Source: Candidatus Gastranaerophilales bacterium (lineage in GTDB: Bacteria > Cyanobacteriota > Vampirovibrionia > Gastranaerophilales > Gastranaerophilaceae). From it: a stretch of DNA of 64,000 nt. The notes under the pieces were generated by a model. It worked only from the letters and a program-made list of their open reading frames with translations, ran no database searches and was not told the origin of the DNA. A program made the translations under genes and the position numbers. The stretch spans positions 124,001-188,000 of the forward strand of contig CAJUJH010000003.1 of assembly GCA_910586855.1 (NCBI GenBank), read 5' to 3'. Each line of letters starts with the position of its first letter. Position 1 is the stretch's first letter. Below, piece by piece: positions 60,817-64,000 of the stretch.

Positions 60817-62166
60817 TTACAGATAGTTTTTAATTTCCCATTCTGAAACTTTTGTTCTGTAATCATCCCATTCTTTTTCTTTTGAAGATACAAATTCATT
60901 ATAAATGTGTTCGCCAAGAGCACGTTTTACAAGGTCATTTTTCTTCATTAAATATATTGCTTCATTTAAAGCACCGGGAAGCGAAGCTATGCCTTTTTCT
61001 TTTCTTTCTTTTGCGCTCATTTCATAAATATTTTCCTCTGTTTGTTTTGGCGGATTAGTTTTATTTTTAATACCATCAAGCATAGCTGTAAGCATTACAG
61101 CAAATACCAGATACGGGTTGCATGATGGGTCTGGAGAGCGAAGCTCAATTCTTGTGCCGTTTCCGCGTTTAGCAGGAACTCTTATAAGTGCGCTTCTGTT
61201 TGCTAAAGACCAGGCAAGATAAACAGGTGCTTCATACCCTGGAACAAGCCTTTTATAGCTGTTTACAGAAGGATTTGAAACCGCTGTAAAGCCCATAACA
61301 TTATCAAGCAATGAACCTATAGAATACATTGCCTCATTTGATAGCTGGTAAGGTGCATTTTCATCATAAAAAGCGTTTTTACCGTCTTTAAATAACGAAA
61401 CATTGCAGTGCATACCGGAACCATTAATCCCAAATACAGGTTTTGGCATAAATGTTGCATATAGGTTATTTTTTGCAGCTACCGCTTTTACAGCGTATTT
61501 AAATGAAACAACATTATCAGCAGTCGTTAGGGCATCAGCATATTTAAAATCAATCTCATGCTGTCCGTCAGCTACCTCATGGTGGCTTGCTTCAATATCA
61601 AAACCCATCTTCTTTAAGGTTTCAACCATCTGGGCACGGACATTTTCACCCCTATCATCAGGTCCCACATCGTAATAACCTGCTTTATCGTGTGTCTCAA
61701 GGGTCGGATTTCCTTTTTCATCCATATTAAATAAGAAAAATTCAGCCTCAGGACCTACATTTAAAACATATCCCATATCCTGAGCTTCTTTTATAACTCT
61801 TTTTAAATTGCATCTCGGGCACCCTTCAAAAGGTGTTCCGTCAGCGTTATGAATATCACAAATAATTCTTGCCACATTGGTGCCTTCACCGTTTTTTCTC
61901 CAAGGAAGAAGTGAAAATGTTGAAAGGTCAGGGAAAAAGTACATATCAGATGTCTCAATACTTCTGAACCCTTTAATTGATGAACCGTCCAGCATGCACT
62001 CATTATTTAAAACTTTATCAATCTGCGCTGCAGGCACTGCCATATTCTTAACATTGCCATTTATATCAACAAATTGAAGTCTTATAAAATGAACATTATT
62101 TTTTTCAATAATGCTTTTAATCTCTTCTTTTGTAAGTTTTTTTCCATGTTCCGGGATAAAATCCAT
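60817..62166 (-). CDS. glnA: Glutamine synthetase type I
   Basis: The 449-residue enzyme starts at ATG 62166 (MDFIPEHGKKL), supported by GGAGG 8 nt upstream. The frame extends to 62208 without a site. Motifs: MLDGSSIKGF, PEAEFFLF, GINGSGMHCN, NRSALIRVPAKRGNGTRIE and RSPDPSCNPYL. It makes glutamine from glutamate, ammonia and ATP. The size and lack of the adenylylation-loop sequence (NLYDLPPEE type) suggest the GSI-alpha group regulated by feedback. A candidate NtcA site lies upstream. Confidence 0.95.
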   Translation of the reverse strand: MDFIPEHGKKLTKEEIKSIIEKNNVHFIRLQFVDINGNVKNMAVPAAQIDKVLNNECMLDGSSIKGFRSIETSDMYFFPDLSTFSLLPWRKNGEGTNVARIICDIHNADGTPFEGCPRCNLKRVIKEAQDMGYVLNVGPEAEFFLFNMDEKGNPTLETHDKAGYYDVGPDDRGENVRAQMVETLKKMGFDIEASHHEVADGQHEIDFKYADALTTADNVVSFKYAVKAVAAKNNLYATFMPKPVFGINGSGMHCNVSLFKDGKNAFYDENAPYQLSNEAMYSIGSLLDNVMGFTAVSNPSVNSYKRLVPGYEAPVYLAWSLANRSALIRVPAKRGNGTRIELRSPDPSCNPYLVFAVMLTAMLDGIKNKTNPPKQTEENIYEMSAKERKEKGIASLPGALNEAIYLMKKNDLVKRALGEHIYNEFVSSKEKEWDDYRTKVSEWEIKNYL

Positions 62167-62210
62167 TTTTAATTCCTCCATTAGTAAATGAATATTTTTA
62201 ACATTCACTT

Positions 62211-62260
62211 ATTATGCTACATCATGGTGTTTTAAGTCAAAAAACTGTAACATTTGTTAC
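62211..62260 (-). promoter_or_regulatory. glnA promoter with NtcA/CRP-family-like site
   Basis: On the minus strand TTGACT (62240-62235) and CATAAT (62216-62211) have an 18-nt spacer, 45 nt before the ATG. Just upstream is GTAACATTTGTTAC (62247-62260), a GTA-N8-TAC palindrome, the consensus of the cyanobacterial nitrogen regulator NtcA. Its centre is about 50 nt upstream of the expected start site, slightly further than the usual 41.5. The sequence also fits other CRP/FNR-family proteins. Confidence 0.6.
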
Positions 62261-62463
62261 ATAAGTAGTAAATAATCTACTCCATCTGCCTTAAAAAGAT
62301 TAAGTTGTGTAAAAATTAATTGAATTTTGTTAAAATTTGAGCATAATTATATTAAAAGCTTTACTTATTCATGCTTTTTACATATAGTAATAGGTAAAGA
62401 TATATTTACGAGAATGCCAAATAATATTCAAAAAAGTTAAAAACAATATGAGGGTCACATAAA

Positions 62464-63660
62464 GTGGAAAAGTTCAGACTAGATAACTATGACAGAAAAA
62501 CAACCGATTACAGTAGATACTCGTCTCAAGCTAATATAAAAGTTATAGGTGTTGGCGGCGGCGGTGGAAATGCTGTTAATCGAATGATAAAAGCAGGTTT
62601 GGGCGGCGTTGAATTTTGGGCAATGAATACAGATGCTCAGGTTCTTGAAATGTCCTCTGCTCCAAAGAAAATTCAATTAGGCGCCAAGCTTACAAGCGGT
62701 CTTGGTGCAGGCGGCGACCCTTCAGTTGGTGAAAAAGCAGCAGAAGAATCAAGAGAAGATTTACTTGTAGCACTTGATGGTTCTGATATGGTATTTGTAA
62801 CAGCAGGTATGGGTGGCGGAACCGGAACAGGTGCAGCTCCCGTTGTTGCAAAAATAGCAAAAGAATTAGGCGCCCTCACAATCGGTGTTGTTACAAAACC
62901 GTTTGGTTTTGAAGGCAAAAAACGTATGAATCAAGCCGTTGCAGGTCTTGAAAAATTAAAAGAAAATGTTGATGCCCTTATTGTTATCCCGAACGATAAA
63001 TTAATTGAAGTAGTTGAACGCAGAACCACAATGAGAGAAGCATTCCTCGTTGTTGATGAAGTTCTGTTAAGAGGTGTTCAAGGCATTTCAGATATCATTG
63101 TAATCCCTGGTTTAATTAACGTTGACTTTGCTGACGTTCGCGCCGTAATGCAGGCATCCGGTTCTGCCCTAATGGGTATCGGTAAAGCTTCAGGCGAAGG
63201 TAGAGCTATGGAAGCAGCTAAACTTGCAATTAATTCAAAACTTCTTGAAACCTCAATTAATGGTGCAACAGGTATTATTATGAACGTTTCAGGCGGTCCT
63301 GATATGACTCTTCATGAAGTAAATGAAGCTGCAAGTGTTATCCATGATGCAGTTGCAGACAATGCAGAAGTTATATTTGGTTCTGTAATTGATGATAGAA
63401 TCCAAGGAGAGATTCAAATCACAGTTATTGCAACAGGTTTCCAATTAAAGGATAGCAGCGCTCCGCAGGCTCAGGAAAGAAAATTAAGCGCAGCTGATAT
63501 CTTTGGCGGCGGATTATCATTCTCTGATTTAGGAAGCAAACCATCTCAAACTCCTCAGGCTCCAAATGCGCAGCCTCTGTTTGAGCCAACAAGACCATCG
63601 CATGAACCATCAGGCGGCGGATTATTGGATATACCTGAATTTCTAAATCCTAAAAGATAA
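62464..63660 (+). CDS. ftsZ: Cell division protein FtsZ
   Basis: The 398-residue tubulin homologue starts at GTG 62464. GTP-binding GGGGGNAVNRM, the tubulin signature GMGGGTGTGAAP, the T7 loop NVDFADVRAVM, and a C-terminal conserved peptide LLDIPEFLNPK for partner proteins (FtsA/SepF type). A Pro/Gln-rich linker precedes the tail. It polymerises at the division site. Confidence 0.97.
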   Translation: MEKFRLDNYDRKTTDYSRYSSQANIKVIGVGGGGGNAVNRMIKAGLGGVEFWAMNTDAQVLEMSSAPKKIQLGAKLTSGLGAGGDPSVGEKAAEESREDLLVALDGSDMVFVTAGMGGGTGTGAAPVVAKIAKELGALTIGVVTKPFGFEGKKRMNQAVAGLEKLKENVDALIVIPNDKLIEVVERRTTMREAFLVVDEVLLRGVQGISDIIVIPGLINVDFADVRAVMQASGSALMGIGKASGEGRAMEAAKLAINSKLLETSINGATGIIMNVSGGPDMTLHEVNEAASVIHDAVADNAEVIFGSVIDDRIQGEIQITVIATGFQLKDSSAPQAQERKLSAADIFGGGLSFSDLGSKPSQTPQAPNAQPLFEPTRPSHEPSGGGLLDIPEFLNPKR

Positions 63661-63672
63661 TAAATAAATTTC

Positions 63673-63700
63673 AAGGCGGATACAAAAATCCGCCTTTTTT
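63673..63700 (+). terminator. ftsZ terminator
   Basis: AAGGCGGAT (63673-63681) pairs with ATCCGCCTT (63688-63696), followed by TTTT. Confidence 0.9.
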
Positions 63701-63787
63701 AATGTTATAATTTTAAAATCGCTTAATAACAAATTTTTAAATTTACAGGTTTTATAGGCATATCATAAATTTTATATGGGGGAAATT

Positions 63788-64000
63788 ATGAATATTTCAA
63801 GTATTAAAGCTTACTCTTTTAACAGTAGAGCCCAAAATTTCAAAGGTAACACTGAAAACAATAATGAACAAAGATATGAAAATCCGGTAAACATTAAAAC
63901 CGAAAGAAATCTTGCTGTTCTATCATCAGTAGGTACATCCCTTGTAACCGGTGCGGTTGGTGCAGGCATTACATCTGTTCTTAAAGGTTCAAGCCCGCTT
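63788..64000 (+). CDS. Lineage-type hypothetical protein, 5' part (partial)
   Basis: Open from ATG 63788 (GGGGG upstream) to the window edge, 71 codons. It begins MNISSIKAYSFNSRAQNFKG; the NFKG near residues 17-20 mirrors the TKFKG of the 14449 gene. A hydrophobic Ala/Gly/Val helix (SSVGTSLVTGAVGAGIT) follows. Family unknown; the shared short motif near the N-terminus suggests a common localisation or processing role. Confidence 0.6.
   Translation, partial: MNISSIKAYSFNSRAQNFKGNTENNNEQRYENPVNIKTERNLAVLSSVGTSLVTGAVGAGITSVLKGSSPL

Noticed and set aside
1..64000. Prophage or integrative element
   Set aside because: No integrase, terminase, capsid, portal or conjugation genes were seen. HTH genes and toxin-antitoxin pairs alone do not define one.

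Overview
The window is about 64 kb of a low-GC bacterial chromosome with mostly housekeeping content. The likeliest source is a non-photosynthetic relative of Cyanobacteria (Vampirovibrionia/Melainabacteria, order Gastranaerophilales). This is inferred, not proven by a marker gene. The supports are: an ATP synthase operon in the cyanobacterial order a-c-b'-b-delta-alpha-gamma with beta/epsilon absent, a GTA-N8-TAC (NtcA-like) palindrome upstream of glnA, an ADP-glucose pyrophosphorylase, and a pilus- and chemosensory-rich gene set in an AT-rich genome. No rRNA, tRNA or CRISPR array was recognised.

Layout: 1-1.3 kb, end of a probable fmt gene, a higBA toxin-antitoxin pair and a zinc-ribbon HTH protein. 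1.4-3.8 kb, secDF (minus strand). 3.9-4.3 kb, an intergenic stretch with a 28-bp perfect inverted repeat. 4.5-9.5 kb, AMIN amidase, murI, a Cys-rich zinc-ribbon protein, glgC and a small ORF. 9.6-12.7 kb, a 1023-residue glycine-rich prepilin. 12.8-18.4 kb, HTH regulator, dCMP deaminase, Hsp20, lineage-type hypotheticals, nitrilase-family amidohydrolase, nucleoside transporter and a small ORF. 18.7-22.4 kb, a GC-richer tandem array of twelve promoterless C-terminal gene cassettes. 22.5-26.5 kb, grpE-dnaJ, a beta-propeller protein and an O-methyltransferase. 26.5-27.1 kb, an antitoxin with an amber-interrupted toxin partner. 27.1-32.3 kb, the atp operon. 33.5-46.9 kb, signalling genes: NarL-type regulator plus kinase, two WYL-type regulators, TPR and HD proteins, hybrid CheA, MCP, GGDEF response regulator and double CheW, with rpsA among them. 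47-50.2 kb, two secreted hypotheticals, lspA and rluD. 50.2-53.7 kb, trkH and trkA, separated by a compact type I toxin-antitoxin candidate. 53.8-64 kb, an amino-acid/dicarboxylate symporter, TRIC-like channel, gyrB, HD protein, glnA, ftsZ and the start of another lineage-type gene.

The two most unusual loci are these. (1) The cassette array at 18729-22356: twelve diverged copies of one Cys-rich C-terminal domain, each without a start codon or N-terminus. The copies share near-invariant sequence blocks around hypervariable segments and show clear cassette-to-cassette copying, which is what a silent donor store for gene conversion of a surface protein or pilin would look like. (2) At 52.0-52.3 kb, a 25-residue hydrophobic peptide gene with a perfect Shine-Dalgarno and its own promoter is overlapped by a convergent ~80-nt RNA with its own promoter and terminator. 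This is the architecture of a type I toxin-antitoxin system.

Two further toxin-antitoxin loci, higBA and an antitoxin with a broken toxin, have -10 boxes only 6-8 nt from the toxin start codon, which implies leaderless toxin mRNAs. Two intergenic regions (13.6 and 35.6 kb) fold into multi-hairpin RNAs with terminators and are candidate non-coding RNAs.
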